64,000 bases of DNA, from contig NZ_CP113975.1 in the NCBI RefSeq assembly GCF_026870155.1, positions 4,526,001-4,590,000 of the forward strand, written 5' to 3'. Origin of the DNA: Flavobacterium marginilacus (GTDB lineage Bacteria; Bacteroidota; Bacteroidia; Flavobacteriales; Flavobacteriaceae). Below the pieces are notes generated by a model. That model did not search any database. It was not told the origin of the DNA and was given only the letters and a program-made list of their open reading frames with translations. The stretch's first letter is position 1. Each line of letters opens with the position of its first letter. This document shows, piece after piece, positions 33,708 to 42,216 of the stretch. The translations under genes were made by a program, and so were the position numbers.

Positions 33708-34202
33708 TTAAATTATAAACAATTCCTGTTTTGATCTCCCAAATTTAATTTTAAAATCTATATTTTCATTTAATTTAATTCTATTTAAAAATTCTTTTGT
33801 TGAAGTAATAGTCAATCCATTGAAATTTGCAGAAAGTATCTCTTCAACATCAGTTTTGTAAAAATTTAAAAACTTAGCATTATTAAATGATTTTAAATCT
33901 TGAAGATTAAAAAGATGATCTTCCTCTAAATTGAAATCTATGTAAATTTCATGATAAAGATTCTGACTTTCTGTATTTTCTATTAGTCTGGAAATAGAAA
34001 TATAAAAATTTGTCAACGGATATTTTTCTAGTATAACAATTAAAATTTTGGGTACAAAACAGCGTCTTCTTTTCTTATAATATTTGTAATTTTCTCCACT
34101 GCTTTGTTTGACATCTGAAAGTAAATCAATCAAAAATTCATTGCGAAATGATTCCAAATTGTGAAGTAATTTTAAATTCGATATTTGTTCGTTATAATCC
34201 AT
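33708..34202 (-). CDS. Hypothetical protein, 164 aa
   Basis: I do not recognise this protein. It is rich in Asn, Leu, Phe and Lys, with a basic patch YYKKRRRC near residue 42 and alternating hydrophobic segments, and has no signal peptide or membrane helix. The gene is notably AT-rich compared with its neighbours and lies between two unlinked genes, which together hint at recent acquisition (inference). It may be a genuine orphan. Confidence 0.6.
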   Translation of the reverse strand: MDYNEQISNLKLLHNLESFRNEFLIDLLSDVKQSSGENYKYYKKRRRCFVPKILIVILEKYPLTNFYISISRLIENTESQNLYHEIYIDFNLEEDHLFNLQDLKSFNNAKFLNFYKTDVEEILSANFNGLTITSTKEFLNRIKLNENIDFKIKFGRSKQELFII

Positions 34203-34410
34203 ATACTTTTTATTTAGAATAGTTTGCGTATAGTTCTCGATAAATTGTCACCAACTAATAGAATACGTGATAAACTTCTATAAAAACGCTGAAAAATGAG
34301 TAAAACAAAATTATTTACTTTCCAATCTCAAATATATCGAATTTATTTCTAAAACAAATAATCTTGTTTATACCGCTAAACTTGATGGCACGCCCAAATG
34401 ACAATAAATT

Positions 34411-35205
34411 TTATACATTAATCGAAACTACATAACCTTCAAAACCACGTACATTGAAAACAGTTCCGTCTTCAAAAATCAGGTACTGCCCTTTGATTCC
34501 TGCCAGCTTTCCTGTGAAATGAGGTGTTTTCTCCAGACTTAAGCTGGCTATTTTTTTGGGATAACTTAAAACTGGGAAATGCATTTCGTACAAGTCATTT
34601 TTGTCCAAATGATAAAATTCCTGCACTTCGGCTGGGATGAGATTTTCAAGCTTTAATTTCTCGGCAATTAAATCAACAGGCAGGACATCGTTTTGAAGCA
34701 TTTTACGCCAGTTGGTTTTATCAGCATAATGATTTTTTAGGGCAACCTCGGTGATTCCAGCCAAATATCGGTTGGGCACTTCGACGATTGAAATCGCCTG
34801 AGTCGCTCCCTGATCAATCCATCTTGTAGGCATTTGCGTTTTGCGTGTTACCCCTACTTTGACTTCGCTGGACAAGGCCAAATAAACGATGTGAGGCTGT
34901 AACTGCACTTTTTGTTCGTATTCCAAATCACGGTCGGCAATGCCAAGATGTGCGGTACTCAGCTCGGGTTTCATGATCCAGTCGCCCACTGCCGGACTCG
35001 AATAAAAGCAGTCGTAACAGAATCCCTGACGGAAAATTTTCTTCTTTTTATTGCAGTTCAAACATTGGTAGCCTTCAAAATTAATTTCCAGCTCCTTGTT
35101 TAACAGCTGATTCATGTTTAAAAAACTGTTTTCGAAAACCAGATAATATTGGATGGGATTCCCGAATTCTGTCTGCATTTTAGAAAGTACTCCTTGGTAT
35201 GTCAT
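34411..35205 (-). CDS. DUF2797 family protein with zinc ribbon
   Basis: A 264-aa cytoplasmic protein. CLNCNKKKKIFRQGFCYDCFY (about 48-68) looks like a four-cysteine zinc ribbon. The central HIVYLALSSEVKVGVTRKTQ and TRWIDQGATQA segments resemble the GIY-YIG nuclease start (YLA... KVGVT), and the family is DUF2797. Function is unknown; DNA or RNA binding is plausible from the zinc ribbon (inference). It is divergent from the GH3 gene. Confidence 0.82.
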   Translation of the reverse strand: MTYQGVLSKMQTEFGNPIQYYLVFENSFLNMNQLLNKELEINFEGYQCLNCNKKKKIFRQGFCYDCFYSSPAVGDWIMKPELSTAHLGIADRDLEYEQKVQLQPHIVYLALSSEVKVGVTRKTQMPTRWIDQGATQAISIVEVPNRYLAGITEVALKNHYADKTNWRKMLQNDVLPVDLIAEKLKLENLIPAEVQEFYHLDKNDLYEMHFPVLSYPKKIASLSLEKTPHFTGKLAGIKGQYLIFEDGTVFNVRGFEGYVVSINV

Positions 35206-35284
35206 TGGGATTTTAGATTGTTAATTTATGATTGCAAATGGCTGGACTATTCGCTTGAGTTTTGAATATTTGATAAAAATCGAA

Positions 35285-35313
35285 TTGTTTTTTACAAAAA
35301 AACACTATTTTTG
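35285..35313 (+). promoter_or_regulatory. Promoter upstream of the GH3 gene
   Basis: TTG at 35285-35287, 18 nt, then TATTTTTG at 35306-35313. It implies a 5' leader of about 110 nt that ends in the AATCTAAAATCT tract. Confidence 0.65.
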
Positions 35314-35428
35314 GTACAAGAGCAAAGTTAGCATTTGTCAATCGATATTCAAATTTTAAATTTCTGTCTTTTTCTATTTAGGAAAAAATCCGAGATCTAA
35401 AATCGTTAATCTAAAATCTAAAATCTCC

Positions 35429-36955
35429 ATGCCTTTATCCATTATAAATTCTATCGCTTCTTGGTTCTTGAAACAAAGAATTCACCAAATTGAGCTTTTC
35501 CTGAAGTATCCAAATGAGGTTCAGGAAGAATTGCTGATGAATTTAATTCGGTCATCCGAAGAAACGGTTTTTGGCAGACAATACGAGTATTCCTCAATAA
35601 AATCATACAAAACCTTTAGCGAAAGAGTTCCGATTTCTTCCTACGAAGATTTGGAACCATTTATAGAACGTACCCGTCAGGGCGAACAAAACGTGCTCTG
35701 GAACACTCCCGTAAAATGGTTTGCCAAATCCAGCGGTACTACCAATGCCAAAAGCAAATTTATCCCGGTAAGCAATGAAGCGCTCGAAGATTGTCATTAC
35801 AAAGGCAGTAAAGATCTGCTGTGTTTGTATTTGAACAACAATGAAGAATCGGAGATGTTTGTAGGCAAAAGTCTGCGTCTTGGAGGCAGTTCCCAGATTT
35901 ATGAAAACAAGAATACTTTTTTTGGCGATTTATCGGCCATCTTGATTGAAAACATGCCTATCTGGGCTGAATTCAGCAGTACGCCAAGCAGTAAAATTTC
36001 CTTAATGAGCGAATGGGAAACCAAAATGAATGCTATCATCAAGGAAACCCTAAATGAAAATGTGACGAGCTTTGCCGGTGTTCCTTCCTGGATGCTGGTA
36101 CTTATGAATAAAGTATTGGAAGAAACCGGAAAAACAAACCTAATGGAAGTCTGGCCCAACTTGGAAGTATACTTTCACGGAGGTGTGAGTTTTGACCCGT
36201 ACCGTGATCAATACCAAAAAATTCTTCCGCAAAACCAATTCAAATATTACGAAATTTACAATGCTTCCGAAGGCTTTTTTGCCATTCAGGACATAAATGG
36301 CTCCAGCGATTTACTGTTAATGCTGGACTATGGAATTTTTTATGAATTTATTCCAATGGACACTTTTGGCACACCAGACCAAAAAGCAATTCGATTAGCC
36401 GATGTTGAATTGTTTAAGAACTACGCTATGGTGATTACTACCAATGGCGGTTTGTGGCGTTATTTAATTGGTGACACTGTACGTTTTACTTCTTTGGATC
36501 CTTATCGCGTTCGAGTGACTGGACGCACCAAACATCACATCAATGTTTTTGGAGAAGAATTAATGGTCGAAAATACTGATCAGGCTATTGCCAAAACCTG
36601 CAAAATAACCCAAACCGAGGTAGTCGATTATACGGTTGCGCCTATTTTTATGAAAGACAAGGAAAAAGGAGCTCATGAATGGATGATTGAATTCAAACAG
36701 GAACCAAAAGACATCACCGCTTTTCAAAAAATTCTAGACGAAACTTTACAGTCTTTAAACTCTGATTACGAAGCCAAACGCTACAACAATATGACACTGA
36801 ATCCGCTGGTGATTAATGTCGCCAGAGAGCGTTTATTTTATGATTGGCTCAAAGAATGCAATAAACTGGGAGGTCAGCACAAAATCCCCCGTTTATCCAA
36901 CAAAAGAGACTATCTTGAGCAATTGAAAAAAATGCAGCACTTTGTTAACTTCTAA
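35429..36955 (+). CDS. GH3-family acyl-amido synthetase-like protein
   Basis: A 508-aa member of the ANL-type GH3 family, named for plant enzymes that conjugate amino acids to auxin or jasmonate. The ATP-binding region contains WFAKSSGTTNAKSKFIPVS (about 96-114), then YNASEGFFAIQD (about 277-288) and a C-terminal RVTGRTKHHINVFGEEL lid. Bacterial GH3 substrates are mostly unknown. The stop codon overlaps the start of a tiny lipoprotein gene. It is cytoplasmic and appears complete. Confidence 0.92.
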   Translation: MPLSIINSIASWFLKQRIHQIELFLKYPNEVQEELLMNLIRSSEETVFGRQYEYSSIKSYKTFSERVPISSYEDLEPFIERTRQGEQNVLWNTPVKWFAKSSGTTNAKSKFIPVSNEALEDCHYKGSKDLLCLYLNNNEESEMFVGKSLRLGGSSQIYENKNTFFGDLSAILIENMPIWAEFSSTPSSKISLMSEWETKMNAIIKETLNENVTSFAGVPSWMLVLMNKVLEETGKTNLMEVWPNLEVYFHGGVSFDPYRDQYQKILPQNQFKYYEIYNASEGFFAIQDINGSSDLLLMLDYGIFYEFIPMDTFGTPDQKAIRLADVELFKNYAMVITTNGGLWRYLIGDTVRFTSLDPYRVRVTGRTKHHINVFGEELMVENTDQAIAKTCKITQTEVVDYTVAPIFMKDKEKGAHEWMIEFKQEPKDITAFQKILDETLQSLNSDYEAKRYNNMTLNPLVINVARERLFYDWLKECNKLGGQHKIPRLSNKRDYLEQLKKMQHFVNF

Positions 36956-37086
36956 TGAAAAAACTATTCTTTCTTCTAATTATTTTAATCGTTTCCTCCT
37001 GTTCTTCTAGTCGTGTATGTGGCGGAAGTGGCGGCAAACGATGCGTGCAAACAGCAAATCCATCCAATACTCAAAACTTTTCTTAA
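36955..37086 (+). CDS. Tiny lipoprotein, 43 aa
   Basis: The ATG shares one base with the GH3 stop codon (TAATG). The frame encodes a hydrophobic signal MKKLFFLLIILIVSSC with a good lipobox, so Cys16 would be lipidated, and a short mature tail with two further cysteines (VCGGSGGKRC) and a QTANPSNTQNFS end. The coupling to GH3 and the perfect lipoprotein signal make it credible despite its size. Function is unknown. Confidence 0.7.
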   Translation: MKKLFFLLIILIVSSCSSSRVCGGSGGKRCVQTANPSNTQNFS

Positions 37087-37165
37087 ATATTTCTATCTCT
37101 TCTTGTAACATTTTTTGATTTTGAAGGTCTTGTATGCAATCATCAATCAAAAAATCATTCAATTA

Positions 37166-39382
37166 ATGAAATCAACAGTATTAGCCTTATTGCTGCTTAG
37201 CACAACTATTATATTTGCGCAGGAAGCCAAGACAAATGGAGAAAATTCTCCAAAAGTCGAAAAAGATTCCATCAAGGAAAAAGTCAATGCTCTTAACGAA
37301 GTGACTGTAACTGCCCAAAAAAAATACATCAAGGTAGATTCGGACAAAACGACAATCAGCGTGAAAGATAACGGCATGCTCAACAGCGGGAGCAGTCTTG
37401 AAGCCGTAAAGAAATTACCTGGCGTAATTACTTCACCAACCGGCGGAATTTCTCTAAACGGAAAAGCGGTTACTATTTATATCGACGGCGCACCAAGCAC
37501 ATTATCTGGTAATGATTTACAAAATTACCTAAACACACTGCCAGCCAACGCTATCGAAAAAGTAGAATTAATCTACAATCCAGGCGCTTCATTTGATGCT
37601 AATTCCAGCGGATCGGTAATTAATATCGTTACAAGTTCCAAAAGAATGAAAGGTGTTAATGCCAGTTTTAACATCAATTATAATTTTAATAAATACCAAA
37701 AACCAAGCCCGCAGATTCTTTTAAACGGAAAAGAAAAAGAATTGAGCTGGCAGACAATGCTGGGCTATAATTACATTGACAGCGAACAGAAAACCAGCAA
37801 CTTACAGGAGTTTACCGCTTTTAATCCAATGCAGTATCTAAAACAGGAAAACTTTACCGTAAACACAAACAGAAACTTGTATTTTAGATTAGGCACCAAT
37901 TACAAACTGACTGAAAAATCGAATTTATTATTCAATTACAACGGAAATTATGCCAATGACAGATCCGTTTATGATGCAACAACAATGGGCGATGGCATTG
38001 ATTATTTCAATCAGGGAACGACAAAAAACAAAAACAATAATCACGAAATCAGTCTGCAGTACAAGACCAAACTTGACACTTTAGGAAGAACGCTTGATAT
38101 TACCGCTTTCAGCAATTTATTTGACAAAAAACCAATTACAGAATCGAATGCGATTGATCATATTTCCAATGCAGATTCATTTGCCAACAGCGGTCTTAAT
38201 TTTGATTTAAAAAATTATTACCTGAAATATGATTTTGCAATTCCATTCAAAAAAATGGATTTTTCAATCAATACTGGCGGTAAATTCAATGTGCTGGAAG
38301 TAAATGACCTTGGGAATTATTACACCAATTCAGCAGCAAATAGGATTGATTTCGATTACTCGGAAAACAATCTGGCGTTCTATGCCGAAGCCCGAAAAAA
38401 GATAAAAAAATTCAATTTTACCGCTGGACTGCGTTTTGAAGATTACCATGTAGAACGAATCACAAATACTCTGACGGAACCGATAAAATTCAAAAATACC
38501 AATCTGTTTCCAAATGCAAGTGCTATTTATGAAGTAAATGACAATGTAAATATTTCGGCTTCGTATTCTAAAAAAATCAATCAGCCGAATTACAATAATC
38601 TGGATCCAAACAACGGGAATGCTTTTGATCAATACAACACTTCGCAAGGAAACCTTTTCCTTGATCCAACGTATTTGAACAACTATGAGTTCAAAATTAC
38701 AGCGATGCAGTTTATACAGCTGGGAATGAATTACACTGCTTCCAAAGACAACAACCTATTTGTTTTCAGTGCCGATGCCGATGCAGCTAAACCTGTGAGC
38801 AACCAAACGTATCAGCAGTTTGATCATTTTAATACCTTTAGTGCTTATGCCAATTTCCCGATTCCGTTAGATTATATTTTCAAAGGAAAAGAAGAATTTA
38901 AAAAACGAATGGGTAACATCGATGAGATGAATTACATTTTTGTGAACTTTAACTATATCAAATCGGATATTAAAGGCTATGACTTCCCTTATACCAATAA
39001 AGCTATTTTTAATTATGCATTCCAGTCGCAGATTATGCTTCCTTGGAAAATAAAGAACTCAATGATGTATTTCTACCTTCCTCCGGGAAATTGGCAGATT
39101 TACAAAATAACCAAACCTATTCAGCAGTTTGACATTTCATTCAACAGGGATTTCATGGATAAGAATTTAAAAATAGGCCTGCATTGTTTTGATGTTTTCA
39201 ATCAAAATGAAGTAAATGCATTGATTGCCGGCGAAAATTTGAATACCTCCTTTAGACAAAAACAAGATTCCAGAACATTCCGTATATCATTGACTTACAA
39301 TTTCGGAAATCTGAAAATGCAGAATGAAAACACCAATATTGAAACCGAAAAAGTAAAAAGCGGCGGGGGCATGATGAAGTAA
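37166..39382 (+). CDS. Outer-membrane beta-barrel (TonB-dependent receptor-like) protein
   Basis: A 738-aa protein. The ATG at 37166 starts a clean signal peptide ending IIFAQE, in preference to the upstream TTG. A short linker is followed by a plug-like domain (LNEVTVTAQKKY near 48-60, LKKLPGVI-type AVKKLPGVITSPTG, VTIYIDGAPSTL, IEKVELIYNPGASFDANSSGSVINIV). The rest is an outer-membrane barrel of the OMP_b-brl_3 type. No carboxypeptidase-like N-terminal domain or TonB-box is obvious. Such proteins import or display unknown ligands. There is no SusD partner next to it. Confidence 0.88.
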   Translation: MKSTVLALLLLSTTIIFAQEAKTNGENSPKVEKDSIKEKVNALNEVTVTAQKKYIKVDSDKTTISVKDNGMLNSGSSLEAVKKLPGVITSPTGGISLNGKAVTIYIDGAPSTLSGNDLQNYLNTLPANAIEKVELIYNPGASFDANSSGSVINIVTSSKRMKGVNASFNINYNFNKYQKPSPQILLNGKEKELSWQTMLGYNYIDSEQKTSNLQEFTAFNPMQYLKQENFTVNTNRNLYFRLGTNYKLTEKSNLLFNYNGNYANDRSVYDATTMGDGIDYFNQGTTKNKNNNHEISLQYKTKLDTLGRTLDITAFSNLFDKKPITESNAIDHISNADSFANSGLNFDLKNYYLKYDFAIPFKKMDFSINTGGKFNVLEVNDLGNYYTNSAANRIDFDYSENNLAFYAEARKKIKKFNFTAGLRFEDYHVERITNTLTEPIKFKNTNLFPNASAIYEVNDNVNISASYSKKINQPNYNNLDPNNGNAFDQYNTSQGNLFLDPTYLNNYEFKITAMQFIQLGMNYTASKDNNLFVFSADADAAKPVSNQTYQQFDHFNTFSAYANFPIPLDYIFKGKEEFKKRMGNIDEMNYIFVNFNYIKSDIKGYDFPYTNKAIFNYAFQSQIMLPWKIKNSMMYFYLPPGNWQIYKITKPIQQFDISFNRDFMDKNLKIGLHCFDVFNQNEVNALIAGENLNTSFRQKQDSRTFRISLTYNFGNLKMQNENTNIETEKVKSGGGMMK

Positions 39383-39413
39383 ATATCGTTTAAACATTTA
39401 ATTACCGTTTAAA

Positions 39414-39598
39414 CATTTTTTACCATTAAGATATTAAGATTATTAAGCTTGACTTCTTAGGTTTAATAGTCAAAAATAAAGCCTGCATAAAAAAGAAGAC
39501 CGTTCAAATTCATCATTGAACGGTCTTCTTTTTTGTATAAAATCACTAAGAAGTTCAGGCATATAATCTAAATTTCTTAATTCTTAATGGTAAAAAAT
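39414..39598. repeat. Nested 185-bp palindromic element
   Basis: Three nested inverted repeats share one centre: outer arms of about 23 bp (39414-39437 with 39576-39598, starting ATTTTTTACCATTAAGA), a middle arm (GACTTCTTAG with CTAAGAAGTT) and the inner perfect terminator stem. It lies between convergent genes. Confidence 0.7.
39489..39534. terminator. Bidirectional terminator at the centre of the palindrome
   Basis: A perfect stem of about 19 bp (39489-39507 with 39516-39534) has an 8-nt loop and A/T tracts on both sides, between the receptor gene and the SRPBCC operon. Confidence 0.9.
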
Positions 39599-39601
39599 AA
39601 A

Positions 39602-40138
39602 TTAAGGCTGGCTTTCCAAAATCTTTTTCACATTTGCCAAATTTTGTTCTTGGTCTTTTTTGACAAAACCTTTAAAGACAAAAGACATTAAATTAAGAGG
39701 ATAATCAGCATGTCCGTAAAATTCGTTAGTCAGTTTGGTCTGATTATCAGAAACAGCTTCGACAATTGTAGCGGCTGTATTATCACCTTTCATAGGTTTT
39801 TCAAAATGTAAAGCAACATCAATTCTGCTGTCTGTTATTTTTGTAATCTGCTGAGAACCTTCGCCTACGTTATCATCCAGACTCACCCAGGAGGATTTGG
39901 CCCCCACAGTTCCGTCAATTCCTGTATATTCGATTTTTACGTTTGGATCTTTCATTACCCAGACACTGTATTTTTCCTGATTTTTAATCATTTTCACATA
40001 ATCAAAAACCACTGCCTGCGGTTTATTAATTGTTGTAGAAGCCGATATCGAATAATCTTTTGGAACAACCATTGCTATAATCAAAAGCAAAGCAATAATT
40101 CCAACTATTCCAATCCCTATAAATTTCAGCACTTTCAT
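39602..40138 (-). CDS. Membrane-anchored SRPBCC (polyketide cyclase-like) protein
   Basis: A 178-aa protein. An N-terminal membrane segment (MKVLKFIGIGIVGIIALLLIIAMVV) is followed by a START/Bet v1-like fold: ISASTTINKPQAVVFDYVKMIKNQEKYSVWV and a C-terminal helix FVFKGFVKKDQEQNLANVKKI. These proteins hold hydrophobic ligands in a helix-grip cavity. It is the last gene of a three-gene minus-strand run with a VOC protein (12 nt gap) and another SRPBCC protein. The ligand is unknown. Confidence 0.85.
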   Translation of the reverse strand: MKVLKFIGIGIVGIIALLLIIAMVVPKDYSISASTTINKPQAVVFDYVKMIKNQEKYSVWVMKDPNVKIEYTGIDGTVGAKSSWVSLDDNVGEGSQQITKITDSRIDVALHFEKPMKGDNTAATIVEAVSDNQTKLTNEFYGHADYPLNLMSFVFKGFVKKDQEQNLANVKKILESQP

Positions 40139-40150
40139 ATCTAAAGACTT

Positions 40151-40585
40151 TTATTTAGCAGGATTTTCATCAAAATTAACCATCCAGTGAATTCCAAATT
40201 TATCCACAAACATTCCAAAATAAGCGCCCCAAAAGGTTTTATTCATTGGCATGAAAGGATTTCCTCCCGCTGAAAGCCCGTTAAAAATTCTATCAGCTTC
40301 CTCAGTACTTTCTGCATTAATCGAAATCGAAACATTGGAACCAAAAACAACATCACCGCTGGCATCATTACTATCGCTTCCCATCAAAACGGTATCACCT
40401 ATCGGCAGACATACATGCATGACTTTATTTGCATCTGCCTCTGATAATTTCGGGCTGTTTTCATCCGAAGGCATATCACTAAATTTTCCGATATACGGAA
40501 ATTCTCCACCAAAAACAGATTTATAAAATAGAAATGCTTCCTCGCAATTTCCATTAAAAATTAAATACGGATTAACTGCTGCCAT
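40151..40585 (-). CDS. PhnB-like VOC protein
   Basis: A 144-aa protein starting AVNPYLIFNGNCEEAFLFYKSVFGGEF, the signature of the PhnB/DUF1338-like VOC subfamily, and ending WGAYFGMFVDKFGIHWMVN. The reaction is unknown. It lies between two SRPBCC genes on the same strand, an arrangement commonly seen with uncharacterised AHSA1-type proteins in soil bacteria. It is probably cytoplasmic and co-transcribed with its neighbours. Confidence 0.88.
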   Translation of the reverse strand: MAAVNPYLIFNGNCEEAFLFYKSVFGGEFPYIGKFSDMPSDENSPKLSEADANKVMHVCLPIGDTVLMGSDSNDASGDVVFGSNVSISINAESTEEADRIFNGLSAGGNPFMPMNKTFWGAYFGMFVDKFGIHWMVNFDENPAK

Positions 40586-40630
40586 AATTTTTTAAAATTT
40601 TAATTGTTTGTTATTTTCCTAATATTATTT

Positions 40631-41035
40631 TTAAAGACACTCTGCATATTTTTTAAAATTATCCAAAATAGTCTGCCATCCTTCCCGCTGCATTTCTTCT
40701 GAATTTATATTCTCGGGATCAAAACTTTCAATAATTTCGACTCCATCTTCCAGGCTAACAAAATAAATATCAACTTTTCGGCCGTCTGCCATTTTATATT
40801 CTATCAAGGAATGATTTTCCATTTTTGTATATTCGCCTTCAAAATCAAAACTCATCGTTCCGTCTTTTGAAGCCATAGTAGACTTGAATTTCCCTCCAGT
40901 CCGCAAATCATTTTCAGCATAAGGAGTGTGCCAGTCATCAGAGGCATAATTCCATTTTGTAATGTGTTCTGGAGTAGTCCATAATTTCCATACTTCATCT
41001 ATTGAAGCATCTATTTTGCATTTAACCGTTATCAT
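40631..41035 (-). CDS. SRPBCC (AHSA1-like) protein
   Basis: A 134-aa cytoplasmic protein with the AHSA1-type start VKCKIDASIDEVWKLWTTPEHITKWNYASDDWHTP and end QREGWQTILDNFKKYAE. It is the first gene of the three-gene run with the VOC and membrane-anchored SRPBCC genes (gaps of 45 and 12 nt). Such proteins act as small ligand-binding or cochaperone-like folds. No substrate can be inferred. Confidence 0.88.
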   Translation of the reverse strand: MITVKCKIDASIDEVWKLWTTPEHITKWNYASDDWHTPYAENDLRTGGKFKSTMASKDGTMSFDFEGEYTKMENHSLIEYKMADGRKVDIYFVSLEDGVEIIESFDPENINSEEMQREGWQTILDNFKKYAECL

Positions 41036-41358
41036 AACAAATTATTTTTCCCATAAATTTAACAAATATTCTAAAACAAAACTCTTTTTTAACTACAAAA
41101 AAGCTACTGTATAACGCAGGCAGAAAGCAATCTATAATATTGAAAAGAAAATCATTTTGATTACTATTTCTAAGCATTGAAGCTGTAAAAATTTCATCGC
41201 AGAATAAATACAAAAGCCTAAAATTGCAGTTTAGAGAATCAGGAACAGAAATTTTTTTTCTAAACTTGAAAGAAAAATAAAGAAACAATCATGACTGCTT
41301 TTTAGCGAAGCTTTTGACAGCCATAAAATGTCTGGGGATTTCAGCATGAAACAAGAGT

Positions 41359-41514
41359 CCTTTTATCAAATACAAAAATGGCTGTAAATTGATAGCCAGC
41401 GGTTCCACACTTCATAAAACCGATATTCAGGAAGCATTCATTCTGGATTCTCAAGGCATCCCGATTGCCTGCGATAAAGAAGATGTAAAAAAATATAAAT
41501 TTGAAATAAATTAA
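41359..41514 (+). pseudogene. Decayed gene fragment 1
   Basis: An open stretch of about 50 codons lacks a start codon and ends in a stop at 41512-41514. It reads protein-like sequence such as LIASGSTLHKTDIQEAFILD and IPIACDKEDVKKYKFEIN. I cannot name the parent family. It may belong to the same original gene as the next fragment. Confidence 0.4.
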
Positions 41515-41540
41515 ACAGCAGTATTGATAGGCAAATTTAA

Positions 41541-41727
41541 ATCAATTTAAGCATCCATTTAAAAGGAAAAGAAAAACACACTTTTGAAAAAATAATTTCA
41601 AATTGACTCACTAACTGAAATTCCTTCAGAAATGGGCTGTTTCAGAGCTATTAACAACGAAGTCGACGATTAGTTTTACTTTATCCGGCATTATTTACAG
41701 GCTGTTTTTGATCACATTACCGAATAA
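41541..41727 (+). pseudogene. Decayed gene fragment 2
   Basis: Protein-like readings INLSIHLKGKEKHTFEKIIS, then after a frame change SLTEIPSEMGCFRAINNEVDD, an in-frame TAG, and FYFIRHYLQAVFDHITE with a final stop. The broken but continuous sense suggests an old gene with a frameshift and a nonsense codon. The family is not recognised. Confidence 0.4.
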
Positions 41728-41766
41728 AAAAAGCCCAAAAAGCATTCATTTTTTGGGCTTTTTTGT
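41726..41766. terminator. Bidirectional terminator before the 93-aa gene
   Basis: A strong stem pairs AAAAAAGCCCAAAAA with TTTTTGGGCTTTTTT around a short loop. It terminates the minus-strand 93-aa gene. Confidence 0.85.
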
Positions 41767-41780
41767 TTTAAAATTCTAAC

Positions 41781-42062
41781 TTATTTTTTGATATACAACC
41801 CAATAATCATCATTGCAAGAGCGAAAAACAGCCCTACAAACCATTTTACTAAATCGTATTTGGATTGTTCAATCTTTGCAGTTAGCTGCATTTCAAGTTT
41901 TAATAAATCTTCTTTATTTTGACTTTTAAATTCTGTTTGCTGGTGTTTTACTTCATTGACAACCGTTTCCTGCACTATTTCAGCAAAAATTCTTGCCTTT
42001 TCATCAGACAACTTAAGGTCTTTCCTGAAAATATCGTACAATTTTATTTCAGTTGTGCTCAT
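41781..42062 (-). CDS. Coiled-coil protein with C-terminal membrane anchor (DUF1640-like)
   Basis: A 93-aa protein. Residues about 1-70 are charged and helical, giving a coiled coil (FAEIVQETVVNEVKHQQTEF, LLKLEMQLTAKIEQSKYDLV). The C-terminal membrane segment WFVGLFFALAMMIIGLYIKK follows. The layout resembles the bacterial DUF1640/CCDC90 proteins related to mitochondrial calcium uniporter regulators, whose bacterial role is unknown. It has its own TAnnTTTG box and terminator. Confidence 0.75.
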   Translation of the reverse strand: MSTTEIKLYDIFRKDLKLSDEKARIFAEIVQETVVNEVKHQQTEFKSQNKEDLLKLEMQLTAKIEQSKYDLVKWFVGLFFALAMMIIGLYIKK

Positions 42063-42097
42063 TGATAATTCTTATTTAAAAAGTTCCAAGCAAAGTA

Positions 42098-42105
42098 CAA
42101 ATGTA
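42098..42105 (-). promoter_or_regulatory. TAnnTTTG box of the 93-aa coiled-coil gene
   Basis: On the minus strand TACATTTG lies about 36 nt upstream of the start codon. Confidence 0.5.
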
Positions 42106-42216
42106 TCAATTATTTTTTATTAGAATATTTTCACAGCCTTAAAACTAATGTCTACACTTTTTTAAGCTAAGAAACAGATGCTTTTGAATTTTATTTTGAT
42201 TCCGTTTGAGCTTGAA

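Larger units (their letters stand above)
41036..41780. other. Gene-poor region of 745 bp with relics
   Basis: No intact gene was found. It holds two decayed coding fragments (41359-41514 and 41541-41727) and a terminator at 41726-41766. Confidence 0.6.
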
